Position numbers and translations under genes: made by a program. DNA of 64,000 nt from Bathymodiolus brooksi. Its lineage: Eukaryota > Mollusca > Bivalvia > Mytilida > Modiolidae. Under the pieces are notes generated by a model. It searched no databases. It was not told the origin of the DNA and was given only the letters and a program-made list of their open reading frames with translations. Where the stretch lies: positions 79,446,829 to 79,510,828 of the forward strand of contig OY804588.1 in the NCBI GenBank assembly GCA_963680875.1, in the 5' to 3' direction. How positions within the stretch are numbered: the first letter of the stretch is position 1; every line of letters starts with the position of its first letter. Shown here piece after piece: positions 1 through 12,300 of the stretch.

Positions 1-215
1 AAAGGAAAACGCTAAAATCCCACGACAATGCAAATTTAAAAGGAAAAACGCTAAAATGCCACGACAATGCAAATTTAAAAGGTAAAACGCAAATATAACA
101 AGACAATTCACTAATTTAACTGGTAAACGCTAATATAACTGGTAATCTTTAATTATTTGCATTTTACCGGGAATATTTGCATTTTACCGGGGATATTTGC
201 ATTTTCTATTTCCTA
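1..215. repeat. Short tandem repeats of about 39 bp and 22 bp
   Basis: Three degenerate copies of a unit of about 39 bp containing AACGCTAAAAT and ACGACAATGCAAATTT occupy 1-120. They are followed by copies of ATTTGCATTTTACCGGG up to about 205. This lies in, or left of, intron 9 of the SLC44-like gene and abuts the 156-bp satellite. Confidence 0.75.
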
Positions 216-2250
216 GTGCATGTGAAGTTTCATCAACCAGGAACTAAGCGCAAATGTTAACGCAAAAATGTCGAAGTCGTTCAGGCAGAAATAGTAGGTC
301 ATGGTGACCTATATTTTGTGTGCGATGTTTTTAACTGTCCACGACAAACTCACATGTGAAGTTTCATCAACCTGGACCAAGTAGTTTGTCTACATTGGAC
401 CTAAATGCAAACGTTAATGCAAAAATGTTGAAGTCATTCAGGCAGAAATAGTAGGTCATGGTGACCTATATTTGTGTGCAGTGTTTTTAACTGTCCACGA
501 CAAACTCACATGTGAAGTTTCATCAACCTGGACCAAGTAGTTTGTCTACATTGGACCTAAACGCAAACGTTAATGCAAAAATGTTGAAGTCATTCAGGCA
601 GAAATAGTAGGTCATGGTGACCTATATTTGTGTGCAGTCTTTTTAACTGTCCACAACAAACTCACATGTGAAGTTTCATCAACCTGGACCTAAGTGCAAA
701 TGTTAACGCAAAAATGTTGAAGTCATTCAGGCAGAAATAGTAGGTCATGGTGACCTATATTTTGTGTGGTTTTTTTTTAACTGTCCACGACAAACTCACA
801 TGTGAAGTTTCATCAACCTGGACCAAGTAGTTTGTCTACATTGGACCAAATGCAAACGTTAATGCAAAAATGTCGAAGTCATTCAGGAAGAAATAGTAGG
901 TCATGGTGACCTATATTTGTGTGCAGTGTTTTTAACTGTCCACAACAAACTCACATGTGAAGTTTCATCAACCTGGACCAAGTAGTTTGTCTACATTGGA
1001 CCTAAACGCAAACTTTAACGCAAAAAATGTTGAAGTCATTAAGGCAGAAATAGTAGGTCACAGTGACCTATATTTGTGTGCTTTTTTTTTTATCTTTCCA
1101 CGACAAACTCACATGTGAAGTTTCATCAACCTGGACCAAGTAGTTTGTCTACATTGGACCTAAACGCAAACTTTAACGCAAAAAATGTTGAAGTCATTAA
1201 GGCAGAAATAGTAGGTCACAGTGACCTATATTTGTGTGCTTTTTTTTTTTATCTTTCCACGACAAACTCACATGTGAAGTTTCATCAACCTGGACCAAGT
1301 AGTTTGTCTACATTGGACCTAAATGCAAACGTTAATGCAAAAATGTTGAAGTCATTCAGGCAGAAATAGTAGGTCATGGTGACCTATATTTGTGTGCAGT
1401 GTTTTTAACTGTCCACGACAAACTCACATGTGAAGTTTCATCAACCTGGACCAAGTAGTTTGTCTACATTGGACCTAAACGCAAACGTTAATGCAAAAAT
1501 GTTGAAGTCATTCAGGCAGAAATAGTAGGTCATGGTGACCTATATTTGTGTGCAGTCTTTTTAACTGTCCACAACAAACTCACATGTGAAGTTTCATCAA
1601 CCTGGACCTAAGTGCAAATGTTAACGCAAAAATGTTGAAGTCATTCAGGCAGAAATAGTAGGTCATGGTGACCTATATTTTGTGTGGTTTTTTTTTAACT
1701 GTCCACGACAAACTCACATGTGAAGTTTCATCAACCTGGACCAAGTAGTTTGTCTACATTGGACCAAATGCAAACGTTAATGCAAAAATGTCGAAGTCAT
1801 TCAGGAAGAAATAGTAGGTCATGGTGACCTATATTTGTGTGCAGTGTTTTTAACTGTCCACAACAAACTCACATGTGAAGTTTCATCAACCTGGACCAAG
1901 TAGTTTGTCTACATTGGACCTAAACGCAAACTTTAACGCAAAAAATGTTGAAGTCATTAAGGCAGAAATAGTAGGTCACAGTGACCTATATTTGTGTGCT
2001 TTTTTTTTTATCTTTCCACGACAAACTCACATGTGAAGTTTCATCAACCTGGACCAAGTAGTTTGTCTACATTGGACCTAAACGCAAACTTTAACGCAAA
2101 AAATGTTGAAGTCATTAAGGCAGAAATAGTAGGTCACAGTGACCTATATTTGTGTGCTTTTTTTTTTTATCTTTCCACGACAAACTCACATGTGAAGTTT
2201 CATCAACCTGGACCAAGTAGTTTGTCTACATTGGACCTAAACGCAAACGT
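216..2250. repeat. 156-bp satellite array with 918-bp higher-order repeat
   Basis: About thirteen monomers of 155-159 bp (one shortened to 134 bp by loss of 22 bp) occupy the region. The monomers at 453, 609, 742, 898, 1055 and 1213 recur exactly 918 bp later, so a six-monomer block has been duplicated. Each monomer carries two palindromes: CACATGTG within AACTCACATGTGAAGTT, and AGGTCANNNTGACCT. Confidence 0.93.
296..2145. promoter_or_regulatory. Thirteen perfect ERE-type palindromes (AGGTCANNNTGACCT)
   Basis: Inverted repeats of AGGTCA with a 3-bp spacer start at 296, 453, 609, 742, 898, 1055, 1213, 1371, 1527, 1660, 1816, 1973 and 2131. Nine have spacer TGG and four have CAG. The CAG form equals the core of the Xenopus vitellogenin A2 estrogen response element. 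Binding here is not shown; the sites are a property of the satellite monomer. Confidence 0.6.
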
Positions 2251-2255
2251 TAACA

Positions 2256-2480
2256 TTGGACGCCGATGACGACGCACAGGTAACGACATTAAGCTCTTCT
2301 GTACTCCGTACAGGCGAGCTAAAAAAGGGTGCACTCAACTCGCAGCCGCAAGTGCTAAAGCTTACCAGTTGTTTCTCTCCGGGTGCTCCGGCTTCTTCCA
2401 ACACTAAAACTTTTCGCCATGATATAGCTGAAATATTGCTGGAAGTGGCATTAAACACAATAAATCAAATAAAATAAAAT
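2256..2480 (+). mobile_element. V-SINE-type SINE, 3' part
   Basis: The segment has a conserved central block (CTCTCCGGGTGCTCCGG followed by CTTCTTCCA at about 2372-2400). A 3' tail follows (GATATAGCTGAAATATTGCT, then GTGGCATTAAACAC) ending in an AAT/AAAT-rich run. It matches the other SINE copies in this window in both blocks, but its head differs. It abuts the satellite directly. Confidence 0.7.
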
Positions 2481-3230
2481 AAAAAAAATCAGAAAATCTT
2501 TGAAAACAAGTAAGCCAAAGGGTTTAAACAGTCAAAATCTGCTACAATAATATATGCCCGAGTAAGATTGACCTTCGTTTTAATATATTACATGTACACT
2601 ATTTACAAAATTTAAATTTCAAACATAAAAATGCAAACAAAAAATAACTTGTGCCCTAGTAATTTCAAAGAAAAATATATAAACGATTGACAAGGACTGA
2701 CTTGTCACTCGAAGTATTGACAATAGCTGACATGGTGCTTTGGACCATGTGACCTAAAATTTGTATATCACTCAAATAATGTCCCTACTCCACTTGATTT
2801 CCTCTAAATCATATCATATGGATAAGGTTACTGTCATGTATTATAATAAAAATGTAGACATTTAATTTAGTGTGCTCGACACGTTTCTGGAATAACCTTT
2901 ATAAGGTACGCTCAAAGTCAAAAGATGGGAAAGCCAAATAAAAAATATCAATAAGAAATATTCAATTTGACAGTTGGACGGCTGTTATCACAAAAATTCT
3001 TGCATTGCTGGACAGGATCAGGGATGATCCTAGTTAGGGAAAAAAATAACTGAAATCAATGAAAAATAGCTGATATCATCTACACTACCTTTCAAAATGG
3101 TCATTTGCGATCTGTTCTGACCATGTCCAGCAGTTTTCGGACAACAATTTTCAGAGGAAAACAGCTGAAATTAGTTATATAATTGACAAAAATAATCCCT
3201 GCAGAATACACTTGGCCTAATTCTACTTAC
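2481..3230. other. Intronic, no gene seen
   Basis: This is AT-rich sequence downstream of exon 9. The only recognisable piece is about 2866-2925 (GTGTGCTCGACACGTTTCTG and a following GGTACGCTCAAAGTCAA), a relic that reappears at 38475-38620. I found no further SLC44 exon here. Confidence 0.5.
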
Positions 3231-3314
3231 AATACAAGCAAATACCGTGCTGCTATGATGTCTTTGAAAACCATTTCTGCTGCTTGTGATGCCGAGTAAA
3301 ACAATGCCAGAAAT
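3231..3314 (-). CDS. SLC44-like exon 9 (last exon in window)
   Basis: The acceptor is TTTTTAACAG and the donor GTAAGT. The exon encodes [14 protein letters not shown] and then [13 protein letters not shown], where the FKD....YLL block leads into TM2. It ends in phase 2. No further exon was found between 3230 and 1, so the gene continues outside the window. Confidence 0.88.
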
Positions 3315-6300
3315 CTGTTAAAAAGAAGAAATTAGTTTGAGGATAAACTGAATTTCTTTTAAATTCAAATCAAAAACTAATAAGTAAAGCATACCAGTAT
3401 ATTATTTCAATGCCTTTTTCTTGAGTGCTAAATACATTAATAGACATTTTGAACATCACACTGACTATAGACATTGAACATCACACTATAGACATTGAAC
3501 ATCACACCATAGACATTGAACATCACACTAGACATTGAACTTCACACTATAGACATTGAACATCACTATAAACATTGAACATCACACCATAGACATTGAA
3601 CATTACACTATAGACATTGAACATCACACTATAGACATTGAACATCACACTATAGACATTGAACATCACTATAAACATTGAACATCACACAATAGACATT
3701 GAACATCACACTATAGACATTGAACATCACACTATAGACATTGAACATCACACAATAGACATTGAACATCACACTATAGACATTGAACATCACACTATAG
3801 ACATTGAACATCACACTATAGACATTGAACTTCACACTATAGACATTGAACATCACACTATAGACATTGAACATCACACTATAGACATTGAACATTACTA
3901 TAAACATTGAACATCACACCATAGACATTGAACATCACACTATAGACATTGAACATCACACTATAGACATTGAACATCACTATAAACATTGAACATCACA
4001 CAATAGACATTGAACATCACACTATAGACATTGAATATTAACAATAATGATCTTTATCTACTGAGAAATGCATTTACAACATCTGAATTTTCAATAACAA
4101 CAAGATGAACTGTGAGCTAATGCTCACCTATGATACCCCCGCTCTTTGGCAAACAGGAAGTAGGAATCTGATGGGTCCAAAAATGCTTCCCACGATATGG
4201 GGTACCTATATGAAGCTTGTGACCAAATATCAGATCTCTGCCATCAATAGTTGCTGAGAAAAATGTGACGAAAAATGTGCATATATGTTCAATGTGTATA
4301 GAAATCAACTACGTCGGCAAACAGGAAGCAGGAATCTGAAGGGTCCAAAAACGCTTCCCACAATATGGCATACCTATATGAAGCTTGTGACCAAATATCA
4401 GATTCCTGTCATCAATAGTTGCTGAGAAAAATGTGACGAAAAATGAGCATATATGTTCAATGTGTATAAAAATCAACAAAGTCGGCAAACAGGAAGTAGG
4501 AATCCGATGGGTTCAAAAACGCTTCCCACGATATGGGGTACCTATATGAAGCTTGTGACCAAATATCAGATTTCTGCCATCAATAGGTACTGAGAAAAAT
4601 GCGACGAAAAATATCTTGGACGGACAGAGGTAAAACAGTATACCCCCCTCCCCCTTCGGGGAGCGGGGGTATAAAAACAATCAAACTTGACATATGATGT
4701 TACCATTGAGTCCAGCACAAATATTGCAACTGTGGGTGGGGGAAAAAAACGGGTTAAGAAATTCAGGCTCATGGTAACCTCTAGTTTTCAAGTAACAAGA
4801 TAATGAAAACTGATGAACTAACAAACACAATATTAGCAATCAATTGAGCAAAAACAACACAAAGGATAACACTATGAGGATAATGAAAGAGCATGCATCT
4901 TTTTCTGACTGACATGAATCAAATGAATTATGATACATGTAGTAACACAAGGACAGCAATACTTTTAATTAAAACTTAGGCACTATTTATTAGACTGTAC
5001 AACACATATAATTTAAAATCTGTTATTTTAACCCAATATGTTCGGGCAATTGTGGGTAAAAAAAAACCAATTGAAACCTAAATTAGTGAGTGAAATTGTT
5101 TTTTTTTAAAAAAAAAAATTAAATCACCCAATTCCTTTAAAATTGAAAGGGTAAAATACCCAATATATCGATTCTTATCTGGAGCTCTGGACATTGAACA
5201 TCACACTATAGACATTGAACTTCACACTATAGACATTGAACATCACACTACAGACATTGAACATCACACTATAGACATTGAACATCACACTATAGACATT
5301 GAACATCACACAATAGACATTGAACATCACACTATAGACATTGAACTTCACACTATAGACATTGAACATCATACATTGAACATCACTATAAACATTGAAC
5401 ATCACACCATAGACATTGAACATCACACTATAGACATTGAACATCACACTATAGACATTGAACTTCACACTAAAGACATTGAACTTCACACTATAGACAT
5501 TGAACATCACACTATAGACATTGAACATCACACCATAGACATTGAACATCACACTATAGACATTGAACTTCACACTATACACATTGAACATCACACTATA
5601 GATATTGAACTTCACACTTGTAGGATATAACCTTATGGCATTTTTGCTGGTATTAAATGAAAAATGTTTCCAATTGCTAGAAGTAGCAATTTAGTTTGGT
5701 TTGATTAATGGTCTTTAATGCCACTTTCAACAATATTTCAGTTATATCTTGACGGTCAGATTTATTTGTGGAGGAAACTGGAGTACCTGGAGAAAATCAT
5801 TGACCTGCCACAAGTCACTGAGCAGACACTGACAAACTTTATCACATAAAGTTGTATCTAGAACACCTCGCCATGAATGGGTTCAAACTCACAACTTTAG
5901 TGGTGATAGGCACTGACTGTACATGTAGTTATAATTCCAACTACCATTCGATCACGACCACGATGGCCCCTTAAAATGAGTTGGAGGAATCAATCAGTGT
6001 TCAAGCCATCTGAAGAATATATTTAGATCAATACATTTTCAAGAATATATTCAATATCTTGTTATGATAATTATGAGTACTGTCGTTACTTTCATGTCAT
6101 ACTTACTCACTACCTGAACTCAGTAATTTTCCAGATATTTCATCATCTGTATTTGTCAAGTTGAAGGTTGTGAGCGTATTATTTACGATGGTAGAATAAG
6201 TCAGCTGATCAACAGCAGTTTCTAAAATATCTTTAAATATCGAAGGAATACAACGTCCAACAACTAAAAAAAAAATAATTCATGAATATTTCAAAAGGCC

Positions 6301-9300
6301 ATTCTTATATTTATATTTGTATCATTTTACCATATGTCCCAGATCAAACTGCTAAACAGATCTGCTAATTTAACTATTACGCATAGCTGATTCTGTAAAT
6401 TTTGAAAACAGATTTATATATATGTATTATTACTTTCTCTAATTTCTATACAAATTTCATGTAAATTTAGGGTCACTTATTGTATAAAATAATATAATTT
6501 CTATAATTTTTTTTATACATCATCAGGGCCACTTACTGTCTGCAATTTTTTTTACAAACTTTTATACATTATCAGGGCCAATTACTGACGGTTATTTTCT
6601 ATGTAACATTTTATACATCATGAGGGCCACTTGCTGTCAGTATTTTCTATGCACATTTTTTTTGCATTATTCTTTACAAACTCTTATACATTATCAAAGC
6701 CAGTTACTGTCGGCATAAATTTTCTATACAAAATTGTATACATCATCAGGGCCACTTACTGTCGGTAATTTCTATACAAAATTTTATTCATTATCAGGGC
6801 CACTTACTGTCGGTAGTTTCTACATAGTATGCTGCACATTGATCATCCTGAACCAAAGCCCTAATCGTGCCCTGAAAAATAATTCCTCATAATAAAACAG
6901 ACGTTTTAGTAGCTATATTAATGGCAACCAAAAATTAAATGCTTGCATAATTTGAAGTTTGAAGTTATCCAGCATGTAGACGAGACCGACACTATTATAG
7001 TCAATGATGGTGATCACGCTCCGACACTCTCCATTCATCACCAGTGGGTTAGTTCATACGAAAATTGTTGCTCCTGATTTATTTCATAGCTGATCTGTTT
7101 TTATAAGTTTCCTGATTGGCTGTAAAACAGCTTGTCGGTACAAATCCAAATCTCTTAGAATGACTCATGAATAATTCATGACTACGAGGATAGTGATGAG
7201 TGGTGAGTATCGGAGTGTAGTCAACCGTCAATGTATTACAGTTTGCCCCGTTAAGATTTATCAGAATGTTTTCCATAATATATAATGTACACCCTTTCCC
7301 CTCAATAAATTTAAACTGCATTGTTAGTTCTTTGTGTTTATTCTACAATAGGTAGTGTTTGGTTTTTAGGAAGATCAGCACTTAAATGATCTAAGAATAT
7401 TCAGGATACAAGATATCCTATCAGCTTCCTTATCCATGTTTACAAACAAATAATACTCCTAATTAAACAGTATATTTTTACATTCTCAAACACACCATCA
7501 GGTCCGTCAGCCTACGACCAGTAAAAATCAGTTCAGAGTAACTTCAGACCTGTAAATTTTCATGATTTTCGTAACACAATCTTAACCAAAATATTAAAAA
7601 TCTTAGATTCAGTGCATTCCAAATCCTAAATTCGAAGACTGAACCATCAAAACATTTTTACATCAAACACTGGCATTTCCACATGTTAAAAGTTAATACA
7701 GACAATACCATTGTGTGTGCACCATAAAAGGAATACGAACCAAAATATAACTTAGTCTGTGTATAAAAGTCAAAAACACTGTGTACAAAAAAGTCAAACA
7801 CATCAGACTCAGGAAAACTAATGTTAGAGCAAGAAAACCACAAATTTGCCAATTCACAAAATAGAAGAGGGGACAGTCATGGTCATGATTAAATGGTAGT
7901 TGGATTTACAACTACATATGCAATCAGTGCAAACATTTTGTGATAAAATTTGTCAGTGACTTGAGGTAAGTCGATGGTTTTCTCCCCCAATAAAACTGAC
8001 CTACACGATATAACTGAAATATTGTTGAAAGTGGCATTCAACACCATAACCCTAACCCCCTAACAATATATATATATATGAACCCCATCCCAGAGGGTGT
8101 GCCATGGGTAGAATAGGTACCAGGTTTCTCCATCCTAGAGGCACTAGTCCTCTAAAAGGGGCCAACCCCGCGGGATAGAAATGGGACCGAGAGCTTCTTC
8201 AGCTTGAAGGGCGTCCTTCGGTTGTGCGGGATGTATAAATTGACAACCAACCTGTCCTTCGGATAAATAAAATAAATAAAACCGAGGTCCTGTGTTGAGA
8301 GATTGCCACCCTCTTCGCACGTTAAAGAACCCAGTGTAACAGCTCATTATGAGCATTAATGATGAGTGGTCCATAGGAGACCTGTTGCACTGGCTAAATT
8401 CTCCGTCCCTACCGATCACCTTTCCTTGTTTAGAGTCCCGTGGCATTTAATTTTTTTTTATCCATCCCCCGTTTTCAACCTACATATTGATTTATTGTAA
8501 ACATGTTCTCGTCCTGAATATAGCTGAAAAATTGCTCGCTGGACGTTAAACATCAATCAATCAATCAATCAACCTAACAATATAGGGAATGATGACTTGA
8601 ATCATAAAGGGAATAATAACCAATACCTGTATCAGTCATTTGGACATTTTCCCTTTCATCTCACAGAGTGATATATTGTCTGTTACTGTATTGACTGAAA
8701 ATTACTGGTCTGATTGATATCAAACACATTATGATAGGATGCTACCGATGAAAACAATAACATAAGTCTTGAAGGTCTTGACATACGATATGACTAATAC
8801 CACAGAGGACTTGATATGATACTTGTAATAATGTCTATCTCGACCTTCTAAACTGATATTATTCTATATCTATCGATGATTTATACATTTTTCCTTTGAT
8901 CTTAAACATGTGATGATATCTATTATCAAGCAACTAGCGTGATACCAACGTACTATCACTGTTTTCTAATGTGATGTCATAATGACGTTATTGAAGTCAC
9001 CTTACCAAATCCTCGATAAAAATACAATCATTGGTTGAAATGGACTTCTCATCTCATCTCATATCTCAGGCTTTTCCGTTGATGTGAAATTACGCTGTGA
9101 AATCTGTTCTCATAAAACAAATCAACAATAGTATATTTGTATCATGCACATAACTCCACTGTGTATAATACAGCAAAACCTGTCTAAATCAAACCCCTTC
9201 GAGACTGAAGAATTTGTTCAGTTTAGACAGGTGTTTGGTTTACATGTAGGTCCAAATTACATAGACATCTAGTAGATGTGACTGTAAAGTCTGTTAGATT

Positions 9301-12300
9301 TAGACAGGTTTTTGGTTTACTCAGGGTTTGGTTTAGACAGGTTTTTGGTTTAGACAGGTTTTTGGTTTACTCAGGGTTTGGTTTAGACAGGTTTTTGGTT
9401 TACTCAGGGTTTGGCTTAGACAGGTTTCATTGTATATCATACGTACCACTGATGCTGAAGCAGAAATATTGACTCCATCTCTACAGATCATCTTATCAAT
9501 ATCAGCCTTGGACAGTTCATTTCCAAGTTCTATCTGAGTAACTGTCTCTAAGTAGACAAAATACTCATTGGGGCAGGACTTCCTACAAACCTGTGGATTA
9601 TAAAATTATATTGATTTGGCTTCTGTTTCTGCGATGTTTCGACAGGATATTACAACTGTTCGAAGAGTGTGGTATTTTTTAGCTTTACATTTAGCCCAAT
9701 TTAGAATTAACTACTAAATGAATAGGCTTACAAATCATAATTGATGAAAAAAAACCAAGTCAGATGACACATTAAACAGCAACATATTTCTTACATAGAA
9801 ACCTACTTTGAATCACGGTTTATATTTATAAATTAGTTATAATTAGAGCGAGTTGTTGTTGTTTAGCGTCAAACAAGATGAACTGTGAGCTAATGCTCAC
9901 TTATGATACCCCCGCATATATGTTCAATGTGTATAAAAACCAACTAAGTCGGCAAACAGGAAGTAGGAATCTGACGGGGTCCAAAAACACTTCCCACAAT
10001 ATGACATACCTATATGACGCTTGTGACCAAATATCAGATTTCTGCCATCAATAGTTGCTGAGAAAAATGCGACGAAAAATATCTTGGATACTACTACCAT
10101 ATGATCACAGCCGTAACTACCCTTAGTTGTAATTGTCTCTGGTTGTCTAGGTCTATGTTAATCTAACAAAGTCAAGACTCTGTTCAGATATTTTCAGAAT
10201 TTTTAGCACAAAAACTGGTCTATTCAAAATTTCTTGACTTTGTAGTGCAATATGATAACAGCCATGACAATCCCTGTTTTCAAAATTAAGATTTACATAC
10301 ATGTACAATATTATCCCCAAACTATCAAAACAACATATGGAAGAATATGTCCATAGAACAAATCCCCCCCCCCCCCCCCCCCCCCCGTTTCCAGCTAAAA
10401 TAAACTTGGGCATAAAGTGGTAAAGTCTGAAATTGAAATTTTAAATGATTTGGTTAAGGGGAACTTAAGTTATTGATCGGAAACCAAATGTGGGGCGTAC
10501 ATACGGACATGAGTAAAACATAATGCCACCAACGCCTAGCGCCATTGTCATAAAAATGAGGATTTAAATACAATCTGTATGATAATAAAGCATCCTTAAA
10601 TAGACTGGTACATATATCACTTCTTACCTGTGGTGTTGGACAACCTAAGGCAACTACACTGGGGCCCATCTGAGCACATTTCAAAATATCAAAATACACC
10701 AGGACCGGCCGATCTTTAACACTGAAATAATATAAGTAAGATAAAAATAGGGTGCTGCTCAACTGCAGGCCAGGGTCATTTTCACATTTATTTTAGGATA
10801 TGAGCTATTCCCATTATTGAAGACCCTACAGTGACTGTGAAATGTAGAACAGCAATAATAGCTCTGTTCCTTTACTTTAATTTGTGTCTAAGTGTAATGT
10901 TTTCTCATATGCATAAACATCCATATCCTTTACTAATTAATGAACAGATATATCATATTGGGAGGGGTATTTGCGAAAAATACCAGTCGAGAGACGAAAA
11001 ATTTCCCGATCCGACCAGGCAAGGGAAATTGAGTTTCAAGACTGGTATTTTTCGCAAATACCCCTCCCAATATGATATATCTTTTTAATTACACCGAATA
11101 TCATTTAGAACACTGGCTAAATAAATAATACCTTTTGTTTGTTGTTTTCAGGAATATTTTGTCTTTATTGTTTGTAACTTGGCAATTGTTAAATACTATA
11201 GGACGCTTTGAACTGTTCCCTTCAGCAGGTACAGTGGTAGTATTTCGATTTGTTATGTCAGATAATGGTTGAAGTATTCCGAATGAATTTGGCGGTTTGA
11301 GGCACGTGAGGGTAAAAAAGTGAAATACATTTTCGCAAATACCACGGCACAGAGGGAAAAAAAGTAAAATCGTTTACATCGGAACACATCCGGGTTTCAA
11401 ATTTGATTAATCACGTTACCTTACATATAAAGGTAAAGAAGAAATGTTCTGAATGAATTTGGCGGTTTGAGGCATGCGAGGGTAAAAAGGTGATATACGT
11501 TTTTGCAAATACCACGGCACAGAGGGAAAAAACCCTCACTAACAGGATATATTTGTTTAATTCCGCTGAATATTTAACTGCAAGTAAAACAGTGGCATGC
11601 AAGCAGGTTCAGAACTTCAGACTTTTATCAATCTAGGAAAACAGGAAACATCTTTTCAAAGAAGTGTATTTCTGGAACAAAATCAAAAATAGAATAAATC
11701 ACGGTTTTGCTTTAATATACAACATGTAAAAAAAATAATGCAAATAAATTTGAAATATATAAATTTCAACGATTTCAAACATAGCGACTGACACTGTCGT
11801 CTGTTATTTTTCTTTACTTTAGTGTTGGTTGAAAGAAGAAACCCGAGTAATTTGAATTACATCCGTGGCATCATAAACAAGATATGATTATAATCTAACG
11901 GTTATGAAGTTTCCCAAAACGGCCACTGACAACAGGTTTAAAAAATAAATTAAAAGTTACCTTTGAAATCGAACAATGTTGAATTTTTGCAGTATTGTGG
12001 TGGCCATTTTGAAAATGGAGACCGGTAGAAATTTTTCGATGTCAGGAATCAATTCGAGACATCATAATCTACCCACATATGAAATGTCGTTGAAATCGGA
12101 CAATGTTGAATTTGTGCTGTATTGTGGTGGCCATTTTGAAAATGGCGACCGGTAGAAATTTTTCGATGTCAGGAATCAATTCGGATCATCATAATCTACC
12201 CACATATGAAATGGCATTGAAATTGGACAATGTTGAATTTGTGTGCGGTATTGTGGTGGCCATTTTGAAAATGGCGACCGATAGAAATTTTTCAATGTCG

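Noticed and set aside
8046..8066. Interstitial telomere (CCCTAA)
   Set aside because: Only about two units are present and they belong to a SINE tail.
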